This document shows, piece after piece, positions 17,336 to 26,645 of a stretch of DNA of 48,334 bases. The DNA comes from Thioalkalivibrio versutus (GTDB lineage Bacteria; Pseudomonadota; Gammaproteobacteria; Ectothiorhodospirales; Ectothiorhodospiraceae): NCBI RefSeq assembly GCF_001999325.1, contig NZ_MVAR01000008.1, positions 1 through 48,334 of the forward strand. Direction: 5' to 3'. Positions within the stretch are counted from its first letter, which is position 1; the number at the start of each line of letters is the position of its first letter. A program made the translations under genes and the position numbers. A model generated the notes under the pieces. The model was given only the letters and a program-made list of their open reading frames with translations, did not search any database and had not been told where the DNA came from.

Positions 17336-17782
17336 TTAGTTGCCTTGGCCCTGCTGCTGCGGCATCTGACCCTGCGGGCCATAGCCCTGAGGACCGTAGC
17401 CCTGCGGACCGTAACCCGGACCGTAGCCGTAGCCCGGGCCGTAGCCATAACCCGGGTGGCCGTAACCCTGACCATAACCCCGGCCGTAGCCATCCCCATA
17501 GCCCTGACCGTAACCGTGGCCGCGACCACGACCACTGGCGGAGAAGTCAAAGTTACCGTCACCCATCATGTCGCCCATCATGTCGCCCATGCCGTAATTA
17601 CGACCGGAGCCGTAACCGGGGCCACCGAAGAACGGCATGCTCGGGCCATAGCCGTAGCCCGGGCCATAGGCGCCGGGGCCATACCCGTAGCCGGGGCCGC
17701 CCCACTGGGCGGAGGCCATCATCGGGGCGGCCAGGCCACCCAGGGAAACGGCGAGAACTGCTGCTTTGACCAACTTGTTCAT
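17336..17782 (-). CDS. Secreted Gly/Tyr-rich sulfur-globule-like protein
   Basis: 148 residues with a Sec signal peptide (core KAAVLAVSLGGLAAP, cleavage ASA-QW). The mature protein is almost entirely Gly, Tyr, Pro and Gln. A central block, DMMGDMMGDGNFDFSASGRG, is followed by GYGQGYGDGYGRGYGQGYG and PGYGYGPGYGPQGYGPQG repeats. Sulfur globule proteins of purple and colourless sulfur bacteria (SgpA/B/C) are secreted, Gly/Asn/Tyr-rich and contain comparable GDG-F-F-SG-GRG then GYG-repeat blocks; they coat periplasmic sulfur globules. A perfect AGGAGG precedes the ATG, and a strong terminator follows, as expected for an abundant structural protein. Other Gly/Tyr-rich secreted proteins exist, so the assignment rests on the central block and on the sulfur context. 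Confidence 0.75.
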   Translation of the reverse strand: MNKLVKAAVLAVSLGGLAAPMMASAQWGGPGYGYGPGAYGPGYGYGPSMPFFGGPGYGSGRNYGMGDMMGDMMGDGNFDFSASGRGRGHGYGQGYGDGYGRGYGQGYGHPGYGYGPGYGYGPGYGPQGYGPQGYGPQGQMPQQQGQGN

Positions 17783-17863
17783 GGTGCTACCTCCTGAAGG
17801 AGTCATGCCCTCAATTTGAATGCGTGCACGCGGGGAGGGCTTCTCGAATGCACGCCTTACTGG

Positions 17864-18304
17864 TCAGGGGAACGGGAAACCGCCCATCCCCCAGGGGAAG
17901 ACCGAAGACGGCCCGCCCATGCCCGGGTAACCGGACTGCCCCGGATACCCGTATGGATAGCCCCCCGGCATCCCGCCAGGGGTGTGGAACGACGGAGCAG
18001 CCGGTGTGCCGTACGGGTGTTGCGGCCCGTAACCGCGGGACGCCGGAGCGTGCTGCGGCGGGCCTGGCGCATCCCGCGATTCACCCCGCCGTGACGGGTC
18101 GTAATCGCGGTCCGGAAAACGCCCGCGCGGGCGTTCCGGGGCCGACCGCTGCACCTCCGGCGTACCGGAGGCCCAGGGGTTGTGGCGATCACTCGCCGCC
18201 AGGTCAGCGGCCGGCAACAGAAACCCCGTGGCCAGCAATACCCCGAGTATCGGGGCGTTTCTGACCCGCCTGCGTTTCAGTTGACCGGACTGCCTGCCCT
18301 GCAT
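17864..18304 (-). CDS. Secreted Pro/Gly/Tyr-rich protein
   Basis: 146 residues. A basic N-region (LKRRRVRN) and hydrophobic core (APILGVLLATGFLLP) form a signal peptide. The first half of the mature protein is charged and Pro-rich (DRHNPWASGTP, then RPRGRFPDRDYDPSRRG). The second half is Pro/Gly/Tyr-rich (PGGYPYGYPGQSGYPGMGG) and ends FPWGMGGFPFP. I do not recognise a family. It lies between two globule-like genes, 74 and 81 bp away, and shares their low-complexity aromatic style without their GDxxF block; it may be a minor envelope or adaptor protein of the same structure. I chose the ATG at 18304 because GGAGG lies 9 nt upstream. Confidence 0.65.
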   Translation of the reverse strand: MQGRQSGQLKRRRVRNAPILGVLLATGFLLPAADLAASDRHNPWASGTPEVQRSAPERPRGRFPDRDYDPSRRGESRDAPGPPQHAPASRGYGPQHPYGTPAAPSFHTPGGMPGGYPYGYPGQSGYPGMGGPSSVFPWGMGGFPFP

Positions 18305-18332
18305 GGCGAACTGCCTCCGTCTGACTTCCACT

Positions 18333-18356
18333 CCGACGGGCACCAGCGCCCGTCGG
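18333..18356 (-). repeat. 9-bp intergenic hairpin
   Basis: CCGACGGGC and GCCCGTCGG pair around a 6-nt loop in the gap between the two secreted-protein genes. No T-run follows on either strand. It could stabilise the 3' end of the upstream message or partly attenuate transcription. Confidence 0.5.
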
Positions 18357-18378
18357 CATGCGATCACCGATCCGCAGA

Positions 18379-19071
18379 TCAGTTGCCGCCCTCTTCCTGC
18401 ATGGATTCACGACGCTCCTGCATCATCTCCATGCGGCGCTCACGCTGGCGCTCCATCTCTTCCTCGTACGCCGCACGCCCGGCTTCCATCGCCTTCTGAC
18501 GCGCTTCCCGCATGGCTTCCATCTCTTCCATGCGCTCCTGGCGCTCGGCGTGCTGGGCCTGGATGCGCTCACGCATCTCTTCCGGCATGTCTTCCGGCAG
18601 GTTGTCCGGATCGAACTGCTGCATCTGGCCGTAGCCCTGACGCTGCTGCATGCCATAGCCCGGCTGCATCATGCCCGGATGGCCGAAACCACCCTGCTGC
18701 GGACCGGGGCCATACCCCGGGCCGTAGCCCGGACCGTAGCCCTGATGGCCGCGGCCATAGCCCTGGCCGTACCCATCACCGTGGCCGCGCCCGTAGCCCT
18801 GCCCCTGACTGCGCCCGGACATGCCGAAGCTGAAGTCACCGGAGCCTTCACGCTGCTGCATCATCCCGCCACCGGGATATGCGCCCATGCCGGAGCCGTA
18901 CGGGGCGTGCCCGTAGGGGCCGGGCACCGGGCCCTGCTGGCCCATCGCCGGACCCTGGCCGTAACCCTGATCCTGTTCCTGGGCCTGGGCGACGCCCAGG
19001 GCCAGTACGGATGCCACGGCGGCACTGGCCAGCGCGGTACCAATCATTCGGGAATTGAAACGCTTCTTCAT
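18379..19071 (-). CDS. Sulfur-globule-like protein with charged helical tail
   Basis: 230 residues: signal peptide (cleavage AQA-QE), a Gly/Tyr/Gln/Pro region, then GSGDFSFGMSGRSQGQGYG and GYG/GHG repeats that match the central block of the protein encoded at 17336-17782. The C-terminal ~80 residues change abruptly to a Met/Glu/Arg-rich helix (EEMRERIQAQHAERQERMEE, later RQRERRMEMMQERRESMQEE) likely to form a coiled coil. In effect an Sgp-like coat module is fused to a helical module. AGGAGG precedes the ATG at 19071, only 31 bp after the RND permease stop, so co-transcription with the efflux genes is likely. The tail may bind other coat proteins or the envelope. Confidence 0.72.
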   Translation of the reverse strand: MKKRFNSRMIGTALASAAVASVLALGVAQAQEQDQGYGQGPAMGQQGPVPGPYGHAPYGSGMGAYPGGGMMQQREGSGDFSFGMSGRSQGQGYGRGHGDGYGQGYGRGHQGYGPGYGPGYGPGPQQGGFGHPGMMQPGYGMQQRQGYGQMQQFDPDNLPEDMPEEMRERIQAQHAERQERMEEMEAMREARQKAMEAGRAAYEEEMERQRERRMEMMQERRESMQEEGGN

Positions 19072-19102
19072 TGCGAACCTCCTCGAGGTCTTGCTTGCAT
19101 GT

Positions 19103-22100
19103 TCACTTGAGTCGAATCCCACGCCGGGTGCGGCCCTTGCCGGATGTGCCCGGTTTGCCGCTCCCCTTGGGGGTGCTGCCGCTGTCCTTGCGGCCGGTCT
19201 TGCTGCTCGTGGTGCCGGTCTTGCTTGTCCCGCCGGCCTTCTTGTTGGATGCCGTCAACGCGCGCTTGTTCGCGCTCGCGCTGCCCGTTTTCCGGGTTCC
19301 GGTGCTCTTGATGGTGCTGCTTGCGCGTCCTTGCGTGGCGTCACCGGACACGGACGTGTCGCCGGAGGTCTTGCTCGCGGCTGCGGTGGGCTTGTCCTTC
19401 GCGCTTACCGAGGTGCCCGCTGGCGACTTCTTCGGAGTGTTCGTCCCGGCGGCATCGCCAGCACCCCGCGTGGAGGTCGCCTGCGCGGCACGGGACGCGG
19501 TCTTGGAAGGGGCCGGCTCTTTCGCGGTCCCCGCGGCGGAGTCGGGCTTCACAGCCTGGGTGCGGCTGGACGGCGCGGCACCGGCGTCCTGGGCTCCGGC
19601 ATTCGCGGTGGCCGGTGTGGAGGCCACGCGCTCTGGGGTGCCGGTCGCCTCAGGTGCCTGCGCAACAGGGCCCGACGGCTTCGAGTCAGCCGACGGGTTT
19701 TCCGAACGGGGCTGCGGAGTCGCCGCAGTCCCGCCGGAACCCGTGCCCGACGCGCCACCGCTCCCCGGGGCACCGCCCGTCGGCCCGCCAGGCCCGGCGG
19801 AGGGACCGCCCGATCCGCCGCTGGGCGGCGGGGGGCCGCCATCGCCATTGCGGCGGCGTTCAATGAAAGACCGAATCAGGCGCCCCAGGGCGAGCGCCAG
19901 ATCGCGCAGGCCCTCGATGAAAGCCACGACCAGGCACTTGAGATAAAGCCCCGCGTATTGCACGACCTGGGTGACCGGCCCGCCCTCGCGCGGGCCGAAC
20001 AGGTCATTCCCCTCGCCGGATGCCCCCGGAGACGCACCCTGGGTCGCGCTGGCCGTCACACCGGCATGCACAGCATGGCCATTGCCATTGCCACAGCCCG
20101 CCGTGGCCGCACCGTCCTCGTCCAGGCTGGTCGGGCAGAAGGCACGGCGGCCGGAGATGCAGCCCAGCGGGATCACCACCAAGGTCAGCAGGGTGGCCAC
20201 CACCGTGCCGAACATCAGCGAGATCGCCATGCCCTGGAAGATCGGATCGAACAGGATCACGCTGGAGCCGGCCAGCAGGGCCAGCGCGGTGATGATGATC
20301 GGACGGGTACGCGCCTGGCAGGCCAGGATCATCGCGTCGCGCACGTCGTGGCCCTCGTCCACCGCCTGGCGACCGAAGTCCACCAGCAGGATCGAGTTGC
20401 GGACAATAATCCCCGCGAGCGCGATAAAGCCGATCATCGAGGTCGCGGTGAATTCGGCGTTCATCAGCCAGTGGCCGGGAATAATGCCGATCAGGGTCAG
20501 CGGGATCGGGGCCATGATGATGCCCGGCAACACGAAGTTGCCGAACTCCCAGACCACCAGCATGTAGATCAGGATCAGCGCGATCGCGAAGGCGATCCCC
20601 ATGTCGCGGAAGGTCACGTACGTCACCGTCCACTCGCCGGCCCATTCGAAGGCGGTCGACCCATCATTGGGCGGCGGCCCCAGCCAGTGCGGCTGTACCT
20701 GGCTGCCATCCGGAAGACGGTAGTCCTCCAGCTGTTCCTGGACCTCCAGCATGCCGTACACCGGCGCGGCCAGACGCCCGACCACCTCGCCGGTCACGTA
20801 CTCCACCGGACGCAGGTTCTTGTGGTAAATCGGCTCGTCCTGCGGGCGCTGGACGAATTCGCCCAGCTCGGCCAGCGGGATCGACCCGCCCTGCCGGGTG
20901 GAGATCGGCAGCATCTCCAGCTGCCGGATGTCATTGCGCGTTGCCATCGGCAGACGCATCTCGATCAAATGCGGCTCGACCAGCGACTGCGCCTTTACAT
21001 CGCCCAGGATCTGCCCGCCGATCGCGGTCTCCAGGGTTCGATTGATGGTGTCCACGGTCACACCGCGGCGCAGCGCCTTGTCGCGATCCACATCGAAGTG
21101 CCAGACGTTGTGTGGCGCCTGCAGGAAGCTGTCCACATCGGCCACGTGCTCGGCACCGGCGAACATGCCCTCGAGATCGCGGGCTACAACGCGGCGGGTG
21201 GCAGCATCAGGGCCGTAGATCTCGGCGACAATCGACTGCAGCACCGGCGGACCCGGCGGCATCTCGACCACCTGGATGCGCGCGCCGGCCGCCTCGGCCA
21301 GCGGGGTCAGGCGTTCGCGCGCCTCGGTGGCAATATCGTGCGAGGTCCGGCTGCGGTCGCCCTTGTCCACCAGCTGTACCTGGATGTCCCCCTGCCAGGG
21401 TTCGTTGCGCAGGTAGTAGTGCCGCACCAGGCCGTTGAAATTGAACGGCGACGCGGTCCCGACGTAGGACTGCAGAGCCACCACCTCGTCCATCTCGCGC
21501 AGGGCGCTGGCCATGTCGTGGCTCAGCGTCGCGGTCTCGGTCAGGGCCGTGCCCTCGGGGAAGTTCACCATCACCTGGAACTCGGGCTTGTTATCCAGGG
21601 GCAGCATCTTCACGCGGACGTCCGTGGTCATGAACAGGCTGACCATCAGGAAGAAGATCACGATGACCGCGATCAGAAAGGCGTAGCCGCGCACCCGGTT
21701 GTCGGCCAGCCCCGGGATTACCGTACGGTAGAACCGCCCCAGCTTTTCCGCCTGGCGATGTTCCTTGTCGGTGGCCTTCTCCAGATACGCCATGCTCGGG
21801 CGCAGGCGCTGGGTGAGCCACGGGGTGAATACAAACGCCGCCACCAACGAGAACAGCATGGCCACGGACCCCAGCACCGGGATCGGCTGCATGTACGGGC
21901 CCATCATCCCGGAGACGAAACCCATCGGCAGCAGGGCCGCGATGACCGTGAAGGTGGCCAGGATGGTCGGGTTGCCGACCTCGCGCACCGCATCCACCGT
22001 GGTCTCGGTATCGATGCCGCGCTTCATCAGCCAGCGTCGGTAAATATTCTCCACCACCACGATGGCGTCATCGACCAGGATGCCAATGGAGAAGATCAGC

Positions 22101-23368
22101 GCAAACAGGCTGACGCGATCGATGGTGTAGCCCAGCAGCCACGCGCTGAACACAGTGAACAGGATCACCACCGGGATCACGATCAGCACCACGACCGCGG
22201 CACGAACCCCCAGGAACAGGCCCACCAGGATGGTCACCGCGAAGGTGGCGATGAACAGCTTGAAGAGCAGCTCGTTGACCTTCTCGTTGGCGGACTTGCC
22301 GTAGTTGCGCGAAACCGCCACCTCGACATTATCCGGGATCACGCTGCCCTTCAGACGCTCCAGGCGCTCGAGCACGTCGTTGGCGACGGTCACCCCGTTG
22401 CTGCCGGGCTTCTTGGCAATGGCCAGCGTGACCGCCGCGGCGCCTTCCGGTGCCGCATCCGGTTGGGGGGCTGCCGGACCGGAGTAGTGGCGCACGAACC
22501 GCTCCAGCTCGCCCGGGCCGTACGTCACCTCGGCCACATCGCGCAGATAGACCGGCTGGCCGTCGCTGACCGCAACCAGGAGTTGCTCGAGATCGGCGGC
22601 GCCGGTGAAGAAACGCCCGGTGTACACCGCAGTACTCAGCCCCCCGCTCTCGATGCGTCCTGCCGCGCCCTCGACATTCGCGGACTGCACGGCCTGGGCG
22701 ATCTGATCCAGGCTGATGTCGTAGCCCGCGAGGCGTTCCGGCAACACCTCGATGCGCAGGCGCTCCTCGCGTCCACTGACCACGAAGCTCTGGTTGGTGT
22801 CGGGGACCTCGTTCAGCTGCTGCTGTGCATCCAGTGCGATCTGGCGCAACAGGGCGTCGTCCACCTCATGCGACCAGAAGGTCAGGTTGAGCACCGGCAC
22901 GTCGTCCGCGCCCTTGACCTTGACCATGGGCTCGCTGACGCCGGGCGGCATCAGGTCGCGATTGGCGATCAGCTTGTCGTGCACCTTGACGATGGACGAC
23001 TCCATGTCCTCGCCAACGTCGAACTGCACGGTCACCATCGCCTCGCCTCGATGCGACGCGGAGTAGACGTTGTCCACCCCGGACAACTCGCTCATCAGCC
23101 GCTCCAGCGGCCGTGCCGCGAGGCTCGCCACCTGCTCGGAGGGCACGCCGGGGTAGGACACCATGATGTCCACCATCGGCACGGAGATCTGCGGGTCCTC
23201 CTGGCGCGGGGTGACCATCAGGCCGAGAATGCCGATCGCGATACTGGCGATCAGCAGCAGCGACGACAGCGGCGAATGAATAAAGGCCGCCGCCATGCGC
23301 CCGGCAATGCCGGGGTCGCCGTGTTTCTGCCGGAAACCGGTATCGGATTGTTTGTCGTCTTCGGCCAT
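19103..23368 (-). CDS. RND-family permease with long low-complexity C-terminal tail
   Basis: 1421 residues against about 1030-1080 for usual AcrB-type permeases. The core (1-1080) has TM1 (LLLIASIAIGILGLM), the two large periplasmic loops, the TM4 proton-relay Asp pair (GILVDDAIVVVENIY) and the C-terminal half with GIIVRNSILLVDF. After the last span comes a Gly-rich linker, then an extra amphipathic helix near 1125-1168 (LYLKCLVVAFIEGLRDLALA). About 250 residues of Gly/Pro- and then Ala/Ser/Thr/Lys-rich sequence follow, ending GKGRTRRGIRLK. The tail would be cytosolic and strongly basic. It follows its membrane-fusion partner by 130 bp; no outer-membrane channel gene is adjacent. Substrate unknown. 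Immediate coupling to the globule-like gene at 19071 suggests transport of a sulfur-related or coat-related molecule, which is inference. Confidence 0.92.
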   Translation of the reverse strand: MAEDDKQSDTGFRQKHGDPGIAGRMAAAFIHSPLSSLLLIASIAIGILGLMVTPRQEDPQISVPMVDIMVSYPGVPSEQVASLAARPLERLMSELSGVDNVYSASHRGEAMVTVQFDVGEDMESSIVKVHDKLIANRDLMPPGVSEPMVKVKGADDVPVLNLTFWSHEVDDALLRQIALDAQQQLNEVPDTNQSFVVSGREERLRIEVLPERLAGYDISLDQIAQAVQSANVEGAAGRIESGGLSTAVYTGRFFTGAADLEQLLVAVSDGQPVYLRDVAEVTYGPGELERFVRHYSGPAAPQPDAAPEGAAAVTLAIAKKPGSNGVTVANDVLERLERLKGSVIPDNVEVAVSRNYGKSANEKVNELLFKLFIATFAVTILVGLFLGVRAAVVVLIVIPVVILFTVFSAWLLGYTIDRVSLFALIFSIGILVDDAIVVVENIYRRWLMKRGIDTETTVDAVREVGNPTILATFTVIAALLPMGFVSGMMGPYMQPIPVLGSVAMLFSLVAAFVFTPWLTQRLRPSMAYLEKATDKEHRQAEKLGRFYRTVIPGLADNRVRGYAFLIAVIVIFFLMVSLFMTTDVRVKMLPLDNKPEFQVMVNFPEGTALTETATLSHDMASALREMDEVVALQSYVGTASPFNFNGLVRHYYLRNEPWQGDIQVQLVDKGDRSRTSHDIATEARERLTPLAEAAGARIQVVEMPPGPPVLQSIVAEIYGPDAATRRVVARDLEGMFAGAEHVADVDSFLQAPHNVWHFDVDRDKALRRGVTVDTINRTLETAIGGQILGDVKAQSLVEPHLIEMRLPMATRNDIRQLEMLPISTRQGGSIPLAELGEFVQRPQDEPIYHKNLRPVEYVTGEVVGRLAAPVYGMLEVQEQLEDYRLPDGSQVQPHWLGPPPNDGSTAFEWAGEWTVTYVTFRDMGIAFAIALILIYMLVVWEFGNFVLPGIIMAPIPLTLIGIIPGHWLMNAEFTATSMIGFIALAGIIVRNSILLVDFGRQAVDEGHDVRDAMILACQARTRPIIITALALLAGSSVILFDPIFQGMAISLMFGTVVATLLTLVVIPLGCISGRRAFCPTSLDEDGAATAGCGNGNGHAVHAGVTASATQGASPGASGEGNDLFGPREGGPVTQVVQYAGLYLKCLVVAFIEGLRDLALALGRLIRSFIERRRNGDGGPPPPSGGSGGPSAGPGGPTGGAPGSGGASGTGSGGTAATPQPRSENPSADSKPSGPVAQAPEATGTPERVASTPATANAGAQDAGAAPSSRTQAVKPDSAAGTAKEPAPSKTASRAAQATSTRGAGDAAGTNTPKKSPAGTSVSAKDKPTAAASKTSGDTSVSGDATQGRASSTIKSTGTRKTGSASANKRALTASNKKAGGTSKTGTTSSKTGRKDSGSTPKGSGKPGTSGKGRTRRGIRLK

Positions 23369-23498
23369 CGAGCTTGAACAGTCCTGTTGTCAGTCTGGCG
23401 TCCCGAGCACCGGTTCGGCCGGCGCGTCGCCACCGGTGCACCTGCCAGGGGGCAGCAACCGGCGCTGATATTCCCGGCCTGCGGCCGGATATGGATCC

Positions 23499-24707
23499 CT
23501 ACATACGGCTCCAGGGGTCCGTGACACCGTCGCGGCGTCCGACGCCCGAATCCGGGGAACCGCGCCCCACGGGCTGGCCGGAACGCACACCCGCGCCCGG
23601 TCGGGCCAGGATCTGCATGCCCGGCTCCAGCCCGGAGGTCACCACCACCTGGTCGCCGCGTCCGCCACCCAGGCGCACCATGCGCACGCGGACGTGGCCC
23701 TCGCCATCAAGCACGGCCACGCGCGGCAAGGCACCGCCCGGGATCAATGCCGAACGCGGAATCACGACCCGGTTACCGGAAAGCTCGCCCTGCGGCAGAT
23801 GCACCGCCGCATGCATGCCCGGGCCACCGCGCACGCCCTGCGGCAGGTCGAACTTGACCGTGACGGTGTGGCGCTGCGGGTCGGCCAGGGGGAAGATCCG
23901 GGCGACCCGGGCCTCCACTTCGTCACCGGTATCCAGCCGCACCTGTACGTAGTCGTCTTCCTGCAGGCTGCTCACCAGCCGCACCGGCACCTGCGCCTCG
24001 ACGCGCAGGAATTCGACATGGCCGAAGCTCACCAGCGGCTGACCGGGCTGGACGGTATCGCCCTCTTCCACGTGCTTGTGCATCACCAGGCCATCGAAGG
24101 GCGCCTCGGACCGGGTGTCGCGGATGGCCGCGTCCAGTTCGGTGACCCGGGCCCGGGCCTGCTCCCAGCGCGCCTGCGCCTGATCCACGCCGATGTAGCG
24201 GGAATAGAGATCCGTACGCCGGTCCAGCGCGGGATCGCCCATGCCCATGACCTGGCCCATCGGCTGGGTGAACATCTGGTCGAACATCGACGGCACGCCC
24301 ATGCCCGGCATCTGGCCAATACTGCGCGACTGCGGCGAGACCATCTCGCGGCCGTACTGCATCTGGGCCTCGCGGATCGCGGCCTCGGCGGTGCGCATCT
24401 CGGCCTCGGCCGCCTGGCGCTGGGCGCGCAGCCGGTCGTCGCTAATCGCGACCAGCACCGCCCCCTGTTCGAAGCGATCGCCCTCGGCGCCCGCCACATC
24501 CACCACGCGTCCCGCGGACTGCGCGGTCAGGGTGACTTCGCGATAGGGGACCACGGTGCCACTAACGGTCTGGGTGGCAGCCTGATCCGGCTCCACCGTG
24601 AGGATCAGACCAGCGGCGTGGGCCGCCGAGATGCCGAACAGCGGCAGGGCCAGTGCGGTACCCAGGAGGGTGCGGGCCAGGAGGCGTCGGGAAACTCGCG
24701 CAAACAT
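23499..24707 (-). CDS. RND periplasmic membrane-fusion (adaptor) protein
   Basis: 402 residues with signal peptide (RTLLGTALALPLFGISAAHA). The lipoyl half-motifs (VVPYREVTLTAQSAGRVVDV and APFDGLVMHKHVEEGDTV) flank the helical hairpin, and beta-barrel and membrane-proximal domains follow. The hairpin carries an unusual Met/Gly/Pro-rich insertion near residues 120-150 (SIGQMPGMGVPSMFDQMF, then QPMGQVMGMGD), absent from standard AcrA-like adaptors; such Met runs can bind soft metals or associate with hydrophobic surfaces. I chose the ATG at 24707, which opens the signal peptide and follows AGGTAGGA; the longer frame adds a non-secretory leader. It is the first gene downstream of the sigma-54 promoter. 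Confidence 0.9.
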   Translation of the reverse strand: MFARVSRRLLARTLLGTALALPLFGISAAHAAGLILTVEPDQAATQTVSGTVVPYREVTLTAQSAGRVVDVAGAEGDRFEQGAVLVAISDDRLRAQRQAAEAEMRTAEAAIREAQMQYGREMVSPQSRSIGQMPGMGVPSMFDQMFTQPMGQVMGMGDPALDRRTDLYSRYIGVDQAQARWEQARARVTELDAAIRDTRSEAPFDGLVMHKHVEEGDTVQPGQPLVSFGHVEFLRVEAQVPVRLVSSLQEDDYVQVRLDTGDEVEARVARIFPLADPQRHTVTVKFDLPQGVRGGPGMHAAVHLPQGELSGNRVVIPRSALIPGGALPRVAVLDGEGHVRVRMVRLGGGRGDQVVVTSGLEPGMQILARPGAGVRSGQPVGRGSPDSGVGRRDGVTDPWSRM

Positions 24708-24874
24708 GATCGTCCTACCTCGCGCCGAATGTCGCGATGAAAGAGGGCGCCCGCACCCGGCGCACCTGCGCGCACGGGACCGAGGGCAGGGAATGGACCG
24801 CACTCGACCGGACGCCAGGGAAACTGGCGGCGAGGCCCGTCCGGCGACCCGGGTGAGCCGGCTGAAAACCGCAG

Positions 24875-24891
24875 TGGGTATCCATTACCCA
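24875..24891 (-). repeat. Small inverted repeat in the efflux operon leader
   Basis: TGGGTA (24875-24880) and TACCCA (24886-24891) pair around a 5-nt loop. They lie about 20-35 nt downstream of the predicted sigma-54 start, in a leader of about 200 nt that otherwise shows no gene. Confidence 0.4.
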
Positions 24892-24920
24892 GTATGTAGA
24901 TGAACTCATGCCCGACTACA

Positions 24921-24936
24921 AGCAACGTATATGCCA
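24921..24936 (-). promoter_or_regulatory. Sigma-54 (-24/-12) promoter of the RND/globule operon
   Basis: On the minus strand TGGCATATACGTTGCT matches the sigma-54 consensus TGGCA-N6-TTGCW, with the required 10 bp between GG and GC. The predicted start is near 24910, giving a leader of about 200 nt before the adaptor gene at 24707. A sigma-54 activator is encoded divergently. Confidence 0.85.
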
Positions 24937-24998
24937 ATATATCGACATTCTTATAAAACAATCAGTTAATTAGGATTTCCTGATATTCAAGCAATGAC

Positions 24999-25008
24999 TG
25001 TTGCAACA
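24999..25008. promoter_or_regulatory. Activator-site palindrome, copy 1
   Basis: TGTTGCAACA is a perfect 10-bp palindrome, centred about 94 bp upstream of the predicted sigma-54 start and followed by a C-rich stretch and GTTTCGC. A second copy lies 85 bp away, about eight helical turns, on the same DNA face. Confidence 0.7.
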
Positions 25009-25083
25009 CCCCCGTTTCGCGCTATAACCGAGACAGGGATTGGCGAAACGGGCCATACCGGGGGTGCTGCAGGCGGCCCCGGG

Positions 25084-25093
25084 TGTTGCAACA
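25084..25093. promoter_or_regulatory. Activator-site palindrome, copy 2
   Basis: The same TGTTGCAACA, here extended to 12 bp (GTGTTGCAACAC) and followed by GTTTCCGC, echoing the right flank of copy 1. It is centred about 179 bp upstream of the sigma-54 start and about 50 bp before the activator gene, so it could also mediate autoregulation. Confidence 0.7.
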
Positions 25094-25137
25094 CTGCACC
25101 GTTTCCGCCGGGCCCTCCAACAAGAAAAGGAGGCGGG

Positions 25138-26538
<1,401 letters not shown>

Positions 26539-26570
26539 ACCTGCGGCTGGCAGACGACCGCCCCCACAAG

Positions 26571-26606
26571 AAAAGGCCCCGGAGGTGTACACCCCCGGGG
26601 CCTTTT
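26571..26606. terminator. Bidirectional intrinsic terminator
   Basis: A 12-bp stem (AAAAGGCCCCGG with CCGGGGCCTTTT) lies between the convergent activator and TPR genes. The A/T ends give U-runs on both strands. Confidence 0.9.
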
Positions 26607-26645
26607 CGGTTGCCCTGCCCGCGCCTTCCGCCGGCGCGAAAAGAC

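Noticed and set aside
16040-17797. 585-residue plus-strand open frame across DUF302, parA and the globule-like gene
   Set aside because: Spans three clear minus-strand genes with ribosome sites, and its product has no recognisable features.
17336-19071. Gly/Tyr repeat regions as a tandem DNA repeat or assembly artefact
   Set aside because: Both genes keep frame, have signal peptides and ribosome sites, and differ in sequence; the repetition is at protein level.
19055-23377. 1440-residue plus-strand open frame opposite the RND gene
   Set aside because: Gln/His/Arg-rich with no family character; it is the antisense shadow of an obvious RND permease.
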